DNA from: Pseudomonadota bacterium
GTDB lineage: Bacteria > Pseudomonadota > Gammaproteobacteria > Burkholderiales > Ferrovaceae
Direction of reading: 5' to 3'
Length of the DNA stretch: 32,629 nucleotides
Assembly: GCA_021811005.1 (NCBI GenBank)
Contig: JAJZPY010000003.1
Location: 1 to 32,629, forward strand
Shown: positions 11,316 to 19,149 of the stretch, piece after piece
Layout of the letters: each line of letters begins with the position of its first letter
Numbering within the stretch: position 1 is the first letter of the stretch
Program-made: the position numbers and the translations under genes
Notes under the pieces: model-generated
Database searches by the model: none
The model's input: the letters and a program-made list of their open reading frames with translations, nothing else
What the model was told of the DNA's origin: nothing

Positions 11316-12563
11316 TCACTGCCTTCGTTTTGTTTCCGCCATTCTCAATGCTGCTGCCAATCCGGACAGGAAAGTCAGCACTGCCACGGCCCAGACGGCT
11401 GTGGCCGGGCCGAACTGTTCCGCGGTGAAGCCGGCCAGTAGCGCGCCCACCGCATAGCCCAGATCGCGCCACAGGCGATAGACGCCCACGGCGGAAGCGC
11501 GCCAGGAAGGATGGGCCACATCGCCGATGGCCGCCAGCAGCGTGGGATACACCATGGCCGTGCCGAATCCCAGCAACAGGGCGCCGGCCATGAAGGCCGG
11601 GAACGTGTTGGCGATGGCCGTGAGGCCGATGCCGGCTGCTTGCAGCCACATGCCTCCCACGATCAGGCCCTTGCGACCGATCCGGTCCGAAGCGGCTCCC
11701 GTGAATATCTGGAAAATGCCCCAGACGGCCGGATAGGCGGCCGTGAGCAGGCCGATTTGCGTGAGCGTCATGCCTTTTGCCGCAAACAGCAGGGGAAACA
11801 AGCCCCAGGCCATGCCGTCGTTGAGATTGTTCACCAGGCCCACCTGGCTCACGCTGGAAAGGTTGGGGTCGGTCCAGGAAGATCGACGGAATATTTCACC
11901 CTGGGAAGGAATGCCGAGGTGACGGGTGACTTCATGGTGCACTTTGATCTCGTGGGCCACATGGTGCCGGGTTTCCCGCACGGCAAGAAGCGACAGCAAA
12001 AAGCCGATGACCACGTAGCCGATGCCGAGGTAGAACGGCTGGGGGCGCAGCCCGTAATGCGCGGCAATCCAGCCGGTGGCAAGCGCGCTGCCTGCCACGG
12101 CAAAGTAGCCGGAAAATTCGTTGAGCCCCATGGCCAGCCCGCGACGTGACGGGCCCACCAGGTCGATTTTCATGATGACGGTGGTGGACCAGGTGAGTCC
12201 CTGGCTGACGCCCAGAAAGGCGTTGGCCACCAGAATCCAGTTCCAGGAGGGGGCCCAGATCAGCAGGAAAGGAACCGGGGCCGCCACCAGCCAACCTGCG
12301 ACCAGCACGTGCTTGCGGCCGAAGCGGTCGGAAAGCCGCCCGGCAAAATAGTTGGTCAGGGCTTTGGTGATGCCGAACACCACGATGAACGACAGGATGG
12401 CCACCTGCCCCAGCACATGGAAGTCCGTCTCTGCCAGGAGGGGCAGGATGCCGCGTTCCAGCCCCACCATGGCGCCCACGAAAGCATTCACCAGCAGCAG
12501 CAGAAGGAACTGGCCGAGGTTGTTTTTCAGGCCCAGCTGAACGGCCGGCCCGCCTGGCCTCAT
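11316..12563 (-). CDS. MFS transporter
   Basis: About 12 hydrophobic segments; MFS loop motif GRLSDRFGRKHVLVAG and repeat GAASDRIGRKGLIVGG; start overlaps the MBL-protein stop (ATGA). Confidence 0.88.
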   Translation of the reverse strand: MRPGGPAVQLGLKNNLGQFLLLLLVNAFVGAMVGLERGILPLLAETDFHVLGQVAILSFIVVFGITKALTNYFAGRLSDRFGRKHVLVAGWLVAAPVPFLLIWAPSWNWILVANAFLGVSQGLTWSTTVIMKIDLVGPSRRGLAMGLNEFSGYFAVAGSALATGWIAAHYGLRPQPFYLGIGYVVIGFLLSLLAVRETRHHVAHEIKVHHEVTRHLGIPSQGEIFRRSSWTDPNLSSVSQVGLVNNLNDGMAWGLFPLLFAAKGMTLTQIGLLTAAYPAVWGIFQIFTGAASDRIGRKGLIVGGMWLQAAGIGLTAIANTFPAFMAGALLLGFGTAMVYPTLLAAIGDVAHPSWRASAVGVYRLWRDLGYAVGALLAGFTAEQFGPATAVWAVAVLTFLSGLAAALRMAETKRRQ

Positions 12564-13297
12564 GCTGGCAGGCCGAGGTTGGCCCTGACCATCGCGTCCA
12601 TCTGGGCGGGGCGCGGCGGAATGTCGCTCGTCACCTGGGTGATGAAGTCCGGCCGGGTCATGGAGAGCGCGGGGTTCCAGCGCTTTTCAAAACCCAGGGT
12701 GGAGGAAGGTTTTCCCGACAGGCCCGCGCCGCAGGCGCTGCCCGCCTGGTGGCCCGGAAAGATTTCCAGCTCGTCAGGCAACACCAGCAACCGGCCGTGC
12801 AGGCTGTCGTACAGAATGCCGGCCATTTCCGCTTCATGCCCGGCCAGATCGGGGCGCCCCACGGCACCCACGAACAGGGTATCGCCCGTGATGACAAACC
12901 ACGGGGCTTCGCCGCGCCGCTTGTCGGTGACCAGCAGGCAGATGCTGTCGGGGGTATGGCCGGGCGTGTGCAGCACCTGCACGCGGACATTGCCCACGTC
13001 CAGCTGCTGGTTGTCCTGCAATGCTTCAAAATCGTGGCGCACGGCGCCACGGTTGGATTCATGCAAGCAGTACGGAACGCCCAGGCGGGCGGCCAGCTTC
13101 CAGCCTCCCGAGTAATGGTCGGCATGCACGTGCGTGTCGATCACGTAATTGATGGGCACGCCGGCCCGGCGCGCTTCTTCCACAAACCAGTCTTCGTCTC
13201 CCGCTACCACATCCACGGCAACGGACTTGCCCAGGCCGGTGCAGCCGAAGAAATAAGACAAGGTCGCTTCCCGCGTGGCCAATTGCCTGAAGAACAT
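12560..13297 (-). CDS. MBL-fold metallo-hydrolase, persulfide-dioxygenase-like
   Basis: Start trimmed to MFFRQLATREATLSYFFGC with AGGAGGT just upstream. Motifs THVHADHYSGG, HTPGHTPDSI, GDTLFVGAVGRPDL, GHQAGSACGAGLSGKPSSTLGFEKRWN. Confidence 0.87.
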   Translation of the reverse strand: MFFRQLATREATLSYFFGCTGLGKSVAVDVVAGDEDWFVEEARRAGVPINYVIDTHVHADHYSGGWKLAARLGVPYCLHESNRGAVRHDFEALQDNQQLDVGNVRVQVLHTPGHTPDSICLLVTDKRRGEAPWFVITGDTLFVGAVGRPDLAGHEAEMAGILYDSLHGRLLVLPDELEIFPGHQAGSACGAGLSGKPSSTLGFEKRWNPALSMTRPDFITQVTSDIPPRPAQMDAMVRANLGLPA

Positions 13298-13305
13298 AAG
13301 ACCTC

Positions 13306-13656
13306 CTAAAAAACCAGGACCTGGTTTGCTTCCGCGGTCCATTGCGCAAGCTGCGCCAGCGTGGACCGCTGGGCGCCTTCGACGAGCTCGGCATCGGTGA
13401 GTCCGCGCGCATCCATGCAGGTACCGCACAGGCGCACGGCACCCTTGCGCACAACCTTGCCCAGCATGAGCTGCAGGTTGTAATAGCCATCCGGTACTTT
13501 CTGTCCGGCTTTTGCGACAGCGACGGCATCGGCCAGCAGAAACAGGTGTACCTGCTGGTCCGGCAGGGCAGAGAGGGCGCCGGCAAGCCGCAGTCCGTTG
13601 TAGGACCGTTCGCTTCCGTAAGGGGCTTCGTTGAGAATGAACAGCGTGGTTTTCAT
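13306..13656 (-). CDS. DsrE-family protein (possible sulfur carrier)
   Basis: Start trimmed to MKTTLFILNEAPYGSERSYNGLRLAGAL; conserved Cys motif VRLCGTCMDARGL; 116 aa. Confidence 0.85.
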   Translation of the reverse strand: MKTTLFILNEAPYGSERSYNGLRLAGALSALPDQQVHLFLLADAVAVAKAGQKVPDGYYNLQLMLGKVVRKGAVRLCGTCMDARGLTDAELVEGAQRSTLAQLAQWTAEANQVLVF

Positions 13657-13706
13657 GGCAATCTCCAGATAGTCCCCCTCTGGATTCGTATGGGCCAACC
13701 CTTTCT

Positions 13707-14384
13707 TTATTGTGGTGTAACGACCAGGGTTTCCAGCGGCAGGCCGGCAGCCTGCCATTCGCTCACCCCATCCGACAGCTTGCGCGCCTGGCGTCCCTTG
13801 TTCCTGAGCATTTCGATGGCTTCGTCCGCCATGAGGCAGAAGGGGCCGCGGCAATAGGCCACGATTTCCCGGTTGCGTGGCAGTTCGGCGATGCGGCTGA
13901 CCAGTTCCGACAAGGGCATGGAACGGGCATAGGGCAGGTGAGCCCTGTCGTATTCCGCTCTTGGGCGCACGTCGATGACGATGATTTCGCCCCGCCTTGC
14001 CTGCTCCAGCAATCCTTCGCGGGCCATGGGCGTGAGGTGTTCAGGGTTGGCCACCATCCGGTCCAGCGCCAGGCGCAGTTCCAGCAGATGTTCCTCGGCC
14101 ACCTGCCGCAACTGGACCCACAGCAAGGCCACGTCCGTGCCGCTCAACTGGTACACCACATGTTTGCCGGCGCGCCGGGAAGTCACGAGGTGGGCGGCTT
14201 TCAGGCGCTTGAGGTGGGCGCTGGCGAGCTTGATGTCGATGGACAGTTCGCTGGCCAACTGCTCAACCGTTTTCTCGCCCTGGGCCAGCACTTCCAGCAG
14301 TTCCAGGCGCTTGGGACTGGCCACGGCGCTGCCAACGCGGGCCACCTGTTCGTACAGCAGGTCTTTGAGGGATCGTTTGTTCAT
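13707..14384 (-). CDS. ArsR-family HTH regulator fused to a rhodanese domain
   Basis: N-terminal winged helix (SPKRLELLEVLAQGEKTVEQLASELSIDIKLASAHLKRLKAAHLVTSRRAGKHVVYQL) followed by rhodanese (VIDVRPRAEYDRAHLPYARSMP...IVAYCRGPFCLMADEAIEML). Confidence 0.92.
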   Translation of the reverse strand: MNKRSLKDLLYEQVARVGSAVASPKRLELLEVLAQGEKTVEQLASELSIDIKLASAHLKRLKAAHLVTSRRAGKHVVYQLSGTDVALLWVQLRQVAEEHLLELRLALDRMVANPEHLTPMAREGLLEQARRGEIIVIDVRPRAEYDRAHLPYARSMPLSELVSRIAELPRNREIVAYCRGPFCLMADEAIEMLRNKGRQARKLSDGVSEWQAAGLPLETLVVTPQ

Positions 14385-14390
14385 TCGTAC

Positions 14391-14410
14391 ATTCTAATGA
14401 ATTAAAGAAT
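14391..14410. promoter_or_regulatory. Candidate operator upstream of the ArsR-rhodanese gene
   Basis: Imperfect AT-rich dyad ATTCT-aatgaattaa-AGAAT, starting 7 bp upstream of the ATG at 14384. Confidence 0.4.
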
Positions 14411-14471
14411 AAAAGCAATAACCCGGCGCGGCGATGGGAGGCATCGGATACTGAATTACGGGTGGGCCGCT

Positions 14472-15128
14472 TTAATTGTGGACGTGATGAATCAGGCGGC
14501 TGAGGGTTTCCGGGGCGATGTTCAGGTACTGGGCCAGATCTTTTTTGGTCAGTTGTTCGAGAAACTCGGGGTGCTTGCGCTGGAAGCGGGCCATTCTTCC
14601 GGCGGCATCCAGCAGGTGCAGCGTGATGGTGTGGGCCATGATGTCGCTCATGTGCCGCATGACCTGATATTCAAAATCGTGCTTGAGCGTTTTGTGATCG
14701 TCGAGAAAGGTTTTCCATGCGGGCATGGAGCATTTGGCAACGATGGTTTTTCTGAGGGCAATGATGCTGTAGGGAGAGCGCGTGCCCAGGGTCCAGGCGG
14801 CATAACAGGTTTCGAACTCGTCTTCGCCGGAAAAGCGCAGCGTCATGTCCTTGCCTTGCTTGTTGGTCACCACCCGTTTGAGCAGTCCTTCCAGGATGAA
14901 AAACTGCCCCATTTCGCTGCATCCCTGGGTCAGGAGGATTTCGTCCTTGTCGATTTCCACCACCGACAGGATTTTCTCCAGGTCGCGCCATTCGGCAGTG
15001 CCCAGACATTGCAGTGCAATATTCCGTTCCAGGCGCCCCTGAAACTGGCAGCGCAACGGATGTTGCGAGAGCGGGATTTCATTGCAAGGATCGGCGCAGC
15101 TGGGTTTCATGGTGGGGCAGGCTCGCAT
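14472..15128 (-). CDS. Crp/Fnr-family transcriptional regulator
   Basis: cNMP-binding-like fold (VEIDKDEILLTQGCSEMGQFFILEGLLKRVV...LRFSGEDEFETCYAA) and C-terminal HTH LTKKDLAQYLNIAPETLSRLI. Confidence 0.88.
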   Translation of the reverse strand: MRACPTMKPSCADPCNEIPLSQHPLRCQFQGRLERNIALQCLGTAEWRDLEKILSVVEIDKDEILLTQGCSEMGQFFILEGLLKRVVTNKQGKDMTLRFSGEDEFETCYAAWTLGTRSPYSIIALRKTIVAKCSMPAWKTFLDDHKTLKHDFEYQVMRHMSDIMAHTITLHLLDAAGRMARFQRKHPEFLEQLTKKDLAQYLNIAPETLSRLIHHVHN

Positions 15129-15146
15129 CGATAAGTTTAAATAATA

Positions 15147-15190
15147 AAACTCCCCCGATCTATAATTTCAAAGGCTCCGAATGGGAGTTT
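15147..15190. repeat. Inverted repeat with 8-bp perfect arms flanking a TATAAT box
   Basis: AAACTCCC (15147-15154) ... GGGAGTTT (15183-15190); TATAAT at 15161-15166. Confidence 0.6.
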
Positions 15191-15314
15191 AACGGACAGT
15201 CGTCAGAATTAATATCATCCTTTGAGGTTTATTATTATTCATATTTTTTAACCTTCATATAATGAAAGGTTCAGAATTCCCAAAACAGCGGGCAGGGCAG
15301 ATTGGAGGTGACCG

Positions 15315-15668
15315 ATGCATCCACTCACAAGGGCAGGCATCGCCTACATTGCAGGAGCATTGGCCAGCGGGAAGACCGGCGCGGGAGTCTTTGACTATGC
15401 CCACTGTAAAAACTATGTGTTCAGCGGGTCGGTGAATCACGCCTACGTGTCGGTATTCGATCATCATCGGCAATGCCACATCACGGGCCACCCCGAGCAG
15501 CTCTACGATCAGGGTCAGGAGGTTTTCATTTCAATTATTCTGAGCAGCACTCATTTCACGGGCTATGACTTTTGCGATTCCCGAGCCTTTTGCGGGGATG
15601 TGGACGGCTCCACAGTGACCTTTCATGAGCAGGATTCAATGACTCGTTTCAGTTTTCGCATTTTGTGA
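15315..15668 (+). CDS. Small uncharacterised protein with degenerate aromatic-Asp repeats
   Basis: 117 aa; repeat-like segments VFDHHRQCHITG / LYDQGQEVFISIIL / GYDFCDSRAFCGDV / FHEQDSMTRFSFRI; GGAGGTGA ribosome-binding site upstream of ATG. Confidence 0.7.
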   Translation: MHPLTRAGIAYIAGALASGKTGAGVFDYAHCKNYVFSGSVNHAYVSVFDHHRQCHITGHPEQLYDQGQEVFISIILSSTHFTGYDFCDSRAFCGDVDGSTVTFHEQDSMTRFSFRIL

Positions 15669-15725
15669 AATATTTTCCTGCCACCATGGGATGCACAGTG
15701 TCGTTACCCGTGTACAGGTCTTTTT

Positions 15726-16493
15726 ATGGTCCAAAATTCTGCTGTTGTTCAAAACCTGCGTTGCAAAGTCCCGGAAGTCACCCTGGGTTTCTGGATTGTC
15801 AAAATCGCCGCAACCACCTTGGGGGAGACGGGCGGTGATGCGGTTTCCATGTCCCTCGGTCTGGGTTATCTGATCAGCACCCTGATTTTTGCAGTGATTT
15901 TCCTGCTGGCGGTTTCGGCTCAGGTGAAGTCGGGGAAATTTCACCCGCTGCTCTATTGGATCACGATCATCGCCACCACCACGGTGGGCACGACGCTGGC
16001 CGACTTCGCCGACCGCTCCCTGGGCATTGGCTATGCCGGAGGTGCCATCCTGCTTGCTGTCTTGCTGGCGGGGTCGCTGCTGGTCTGGAAAAAAAGCCTG
16101 GGCAGCGTGTCCTTTCGCAGCGTGGGCGATTCCGGGACCGAAGTCTTTTACTGGATCACCATCCTGTTCTCGCAAACGCTGGGGACGGCGCTGGGGGACT
16201 GGACGGCGGATTCGGCGGGACTGGGCTACGGTGGCGGTGCAGTGCTTTTTTCGGTGCTGATTGCGCTGGTGGCGGGGGCGTATTTCCGGACCGCGATTTC
16301 CAGGACGGCGCTTTTCTGGGCCGCCTTCATACTGACGCGGCCGCTGGGTGCCGTGGTGGGGGATTTTCTGGACAAGCCGGTCAGCGCGGGCGGCCTGGCC
16401 TTGAGCCGTTACGGCGCCTCCGTGGCGCTTGTGGTGTTCATTCTGGCCTGGCTTCTCTTCTTCAGGCAGCGTGCCGCTGGTTCGGGTCATTAG
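15726..16493 (+). CDS. COG4705-like multi-pass membrane protein
   Basis: 255 aa, about 7-8 hydrophobic segments, four repeats with WI-x(6-8)-[TP]-[LV]-G-x(3)-[GA]-D cores (ATTLGETGGD, TTTVGTTLAD, SQTLGTALGD, TRPLGAVVGD). Confidence 0.8.
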   Translation: MVQNSAVVQNLRCKVPEVTLGFWIVKIAATTLGETGGDAVSMSLGLGYLISTLIFAVIFLLAVSAQVKSGKFHPLLYWITIIATTTVGTTLADFADRSLGIGYAGGAILLAVLLAGSLLVWKKSLGSVSFRSVGDSGTEVFYWITILFSQTLGTALGDWTADSAGLGYGGGAVLFSVLIALVAGAYFRTAISRTALFWAAFILTRPLGAVVGDFLDKPVSAGGLALSRYGASVALVVFILAWLLFFRQRAAGSGH

Positions 16494-16706
16494 GCGGAGG
16501 GAAACGGGATGATTTTCCTGGGTAAAAAGACCTATTGCAATTCCCTGCAACTTATTGCACAATGTCGTGTGCGATCTTCAAGTAGTGCAGTTGCTGTTAG
16601 GTTCAGTATTCCGCTGTCGCGGAAATTTCTCCCGCATCATCCCGCTGTCTTGACGCTCGCCCGACCAGGGGCAGCTCCCCTTTATTTTTTTCAGGATATT
16701 CAAGAC

Positions 16707-16910
16707 ATGGCAATCGGTACAGTTAAATGGTTCAACGACTCCAAGGGTTTCGGTTTCATCACGTCCGAGAACGGGGATGAAGACTACTTCGCCCATTTCT
16801 CCGCAATCCAGGGACAAGGTTTCAAGTCCTTGGCGGAAGGTCAGCGCGTCAGCTTTGACGTGACGACCGGCCCCAAGGGCAAGCAAGCTTCCAACATCCG
16901 TCCGGAGTAA
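16707..16910 (+). CDS. CspA-family cold-shock protein
   Basis: Start trimmed to [70 protein letters not shown] motifs KGFGFI and DYFAHF. Confidence 0.96.
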   Translation: MAIGTVKWFNDSKGFGFITSENGDEDYFAHFSAIQGQGFKSLAEGQRVSFDVTTGPKGKQASNIRPE

Positions 16911-16947
16911 CCGGAACGCAGTTGGCGCAGCTTTGCTGCCGGCAACA

Positions 16948-16980
16948 ACAAAGCCCGGCACCCGCCGGGCTTTGTCTTTT
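16948..16980 (+). terminator. Rho-independent terminator after the cold-shock gene
   Basis: ACAAAGCCCGGC-accc-GCCGGGCTTTGT followed by CTTTT: perfect 12-bp stem, 4-nt loop. Confidence 0.9.
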
Positions 16981-17028
16981 ACACGACTCATTTGCCAGGC
17001 CGCACCGGCATTGATTAGGGCTCATGCC

Positions 17029-17274
17029 ATGACCACAGCGCAGATTTTCGATCACATCAAAAAAAGCGGACAGCTCCTTGATTCCGAAATAGCCAAGGAA
17101 CTGAAGCTCACGCGGGACCGCGTGCGCAACTCGTTGGTGGAGCTTTCTGAGCGCAGGATGATCACCTGTTGCGATGTGACGCGTTTCCACAATGGAAAAC
17201 CCGTGCAAGTGATTTTGTGCCGGGCTTCCGGATACATCCCTCCCGCGGCGCCAGGACGCAAGCCCGCCCGCTGA
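17029..17274 (+). CDS. Small winged-helix/HTH protein
   Basis: MTTAQIFDHIKKSGQLLDSEIAKELKLTRDRVRNSLVELSERRMITCCDVTRFHNGKPVQVILCRASGY; HTH pattern LLDSEIAKELKLTRDRVRNSLVEL. Confidence 0.65.
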   Translation: MTTAQIFDHIKKSGQLLDSEIAKELKLTRDRVRNSLVELSERRMITCCDVTRFHNGKPVQVILCRASGYIPPAAPGRKPAR

Positions 17275-17387
17275 CCGGGCGCAAGGTATGGTATAAGGGC
17301 TGCTGCATTTTGGTGCGCAGAGGCCCAAGACGCCTGGCGTCCGGGACATTCAGACAGAATTAAATAACTACAAAGAGGTTGTGGAGG

Positions 17388-17897
17388 ATGAAACGATTTG
17401 CTGTGACTGCATTGCTGTGCCTGTCCGTGGTTCCGGTTTTTGCGGAAGAAGGGCACGCTGAAAAGGGCTTGGACAACTACCTGGGAGTTTCGGCCAGTCG
17501 CCTGACCACCGGCGGGGCGTCCACGGGGCTGGGCGTCATGCTGGGCCACCGCTATTGCGAATATTTTGCGGCTGAAGTGGCGTACGAAGACACCGGTGCC
17601 CTCAATGCCGGCAACGAGCGGACTTCCGCTTATTCCGTGGCTGGCGTCGGTTACCTGCCGTTGACGGAACGGATTGAAGCCTACGGCCGCCTGGGACTGT
17701 CCACGGCCAATACCAAGGACATCACCGGTGCCAAGGCCAATCATGGCGGCACAACCTACGGGGCCGGGTTCGAAGGCAAGCTCACAAACCTGTACTCGGT
17801 CGCCATCGGCTGGGAACGGGTGCCGGTGGGAGACAATGTGGCCATCCCGCGTGGCAACGAAGATTCCTACACGGTGGGCATCATCCGCCGCTTCTGA
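17388..17897 (+). CDS. Outer-membrane beta-barrel (porin/OmpA-like) protein
   Basis: Signal peptide MKRFAVTALLCLSVVPVFA; alternating amphipathic strands; C-terminal EDSYTVGIIRRF ending in Phe; GGAGG ribosome-binding site. Confidence 0.75.
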   Translation: MKRFAVTALLCLSVVPVFAEEGHAEKGLDNYLGVSASRLTTGGASTGLGVMLGHRYCEYFAAEVAYEDTGALNAGNERTSAYSVAGVGYLPLTERIEAYGRLGLSTANTKDITGAKANHGGTTYGAGFEGKLTNLYSVAIGWERVPVGDNVAIPRGNEDSYTVGIIRRF

Positions 17898-17947
17898 TAT
17901 CGGGTTCGGGCCGGTTTTCTTCGCGGGGAACCGGTCCCGGCACCCTA

Positions 17948-19102
17948 TCAGCGCGTTGTTCCCCTTTCCCACTGCAACCGGAAGCGCCCGTCGCTTTCAC
18001 GCACCACGTCCGTTCCGAAAGGGCGGGATTCACGCGACAGCGTGTTGAACAGCCAGTCGGCTCCGGCCATTCCCGCATGGCGCACCTGCAGGGCACGAAT
18101 CTCGGTGGGGACCAGCGTGAACGACAGCAGTTGCCCGCTTGCGGCGTCCAGCACCGGAAAATACATGAACGAAAAACCCGAGCCGAAGGCATCGTATCCC
18201 TGGATGCCTTCGTAATCGTTGAGGAAATCGCCGCAGCCATACAGGATGGGCCGGCCGCGGTGAATTTCGATGGCCTTGATGTGATGGGAAGAATGCCCGT
18301 GCACCAGGTCCACGCCAGCCGTGTCGATCAGGCCGTGCGCAAAATCCCTTGCTTCCCGTGAAACAGTGAAATCCCAGTTGCTGCCCCAGTGGATGGACAG
18401 CACCGCCAGGTCGCCTGGCCGTTTTTCCCCATGCACCCGTTCCGCCACGTCCTGCAAGGCGGCGGGCGACAGGTCGGCAAGCCGGCAGACGCCCGGCTGT
18501 CCCGGGCCTGCGGACCATTCTGCCGGCACCCCGCTGTCGTCGGTGGCGCAGGAAAATACCAGCAGGCGCCCTTTGCCGGGCAGTTCCAGAATGGCAGGAG
18601 CCTGGGCCGCGGCATCGTTGCGTCCGGCGCCAGCACAATGGATGCCGGCCCGGTGCAGGGTGTCCAGGGTTTCCGTCAGGCCCAGGCGGCCCCAGTCCAG
18701 CAGATGATTGTTGGCGAGCGTGCAGCAGTCGATGGCGGCCGCGGTCAGGCAGGCGGCGTTGGCCGGATGCATGCGATAGTGCACCGCCTTGCCGGGCCAG
18801 GGGTGCGCGCTGGTGGTGAGCGCGGTTTCCAGATTGATGATGCGCGCGTCCGGACGCTGGTGCCGCAATTCGGCCAAGGCGTCCCCCCACACGTACGAAA
18901 AATCCGCGGGGCGCCGGATCGGCCCTGACACGCGCTCGGCCAGACGCACGTAATCAAGCGCCGAGCGCGCCACGGATTCTGTGAGCTGTGGCTGGCCCGG
19001 GTGGGGCAGGATCTGGTCGATGCCGCGTCCGGTCATGACGTCGCCGCACAGGAACAGGGATACGGGAAGCGCGGGGTCCATCCTTGTCACCGTGCGGGGC
19101 AT
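17948..19102 (-). CDS. CapA-family (poly-gamma-glutamate synthesis-like) metallophosphatase-fold protein
   Basis: LFLCGDVMTGRGIDQIL, NLETALTT, LANNHLLDWG, SIHWGSNWD, HGHSSHHIKAIEIHRGRPILYGCGDFLNDYE. Alternative start MDPALPVS at 19081. Confidence 0.9.
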   Translation of the reverse strand: MPRTVTRMDPALPVSLFLCGDVMTGRGIDQILPHPGQPQLTESVARSALDYVRLAERVSGPIRRPADFSYVWGDALAELRHQRPDARIINLETALTTSAHPWPGKAVHYRMHPANAACLTAAAIDCCTLANNHLLDWGRLGLTETLDTLHRAGIHCAGAGRNDAAAQAPAILELPGKGRLLVFSCATDDSGVPAEWSAGPGQPGVCRLADLSPAALQDVAERVHGEKRPGDLAVLSIHWGSNWDFTVSREARDFAHGLIDTAGVDLVHGHSSHHIKAIEIHRGRPILYGCGDFLNDYEGIQGYDAFGSGFSFMYFPVLDAASGQLLSFTLVPTEIRALQVRHAGMAGADWLFNTLSRESRPFGTDVVRESDGRFRLQWERGTTR

Positions 19103-19149
19103 TTGCTACGTTGGCAGTTGAGCAGGAAGGTCCTGCCGGAGCCCTTGGA

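Noticed and set aside
15636-16562. 308-aa minus-strand ORF
   Set aside because: Antisense to the COG4705-like membrane protein; Arg/Gln/His-rich without domain motifs.
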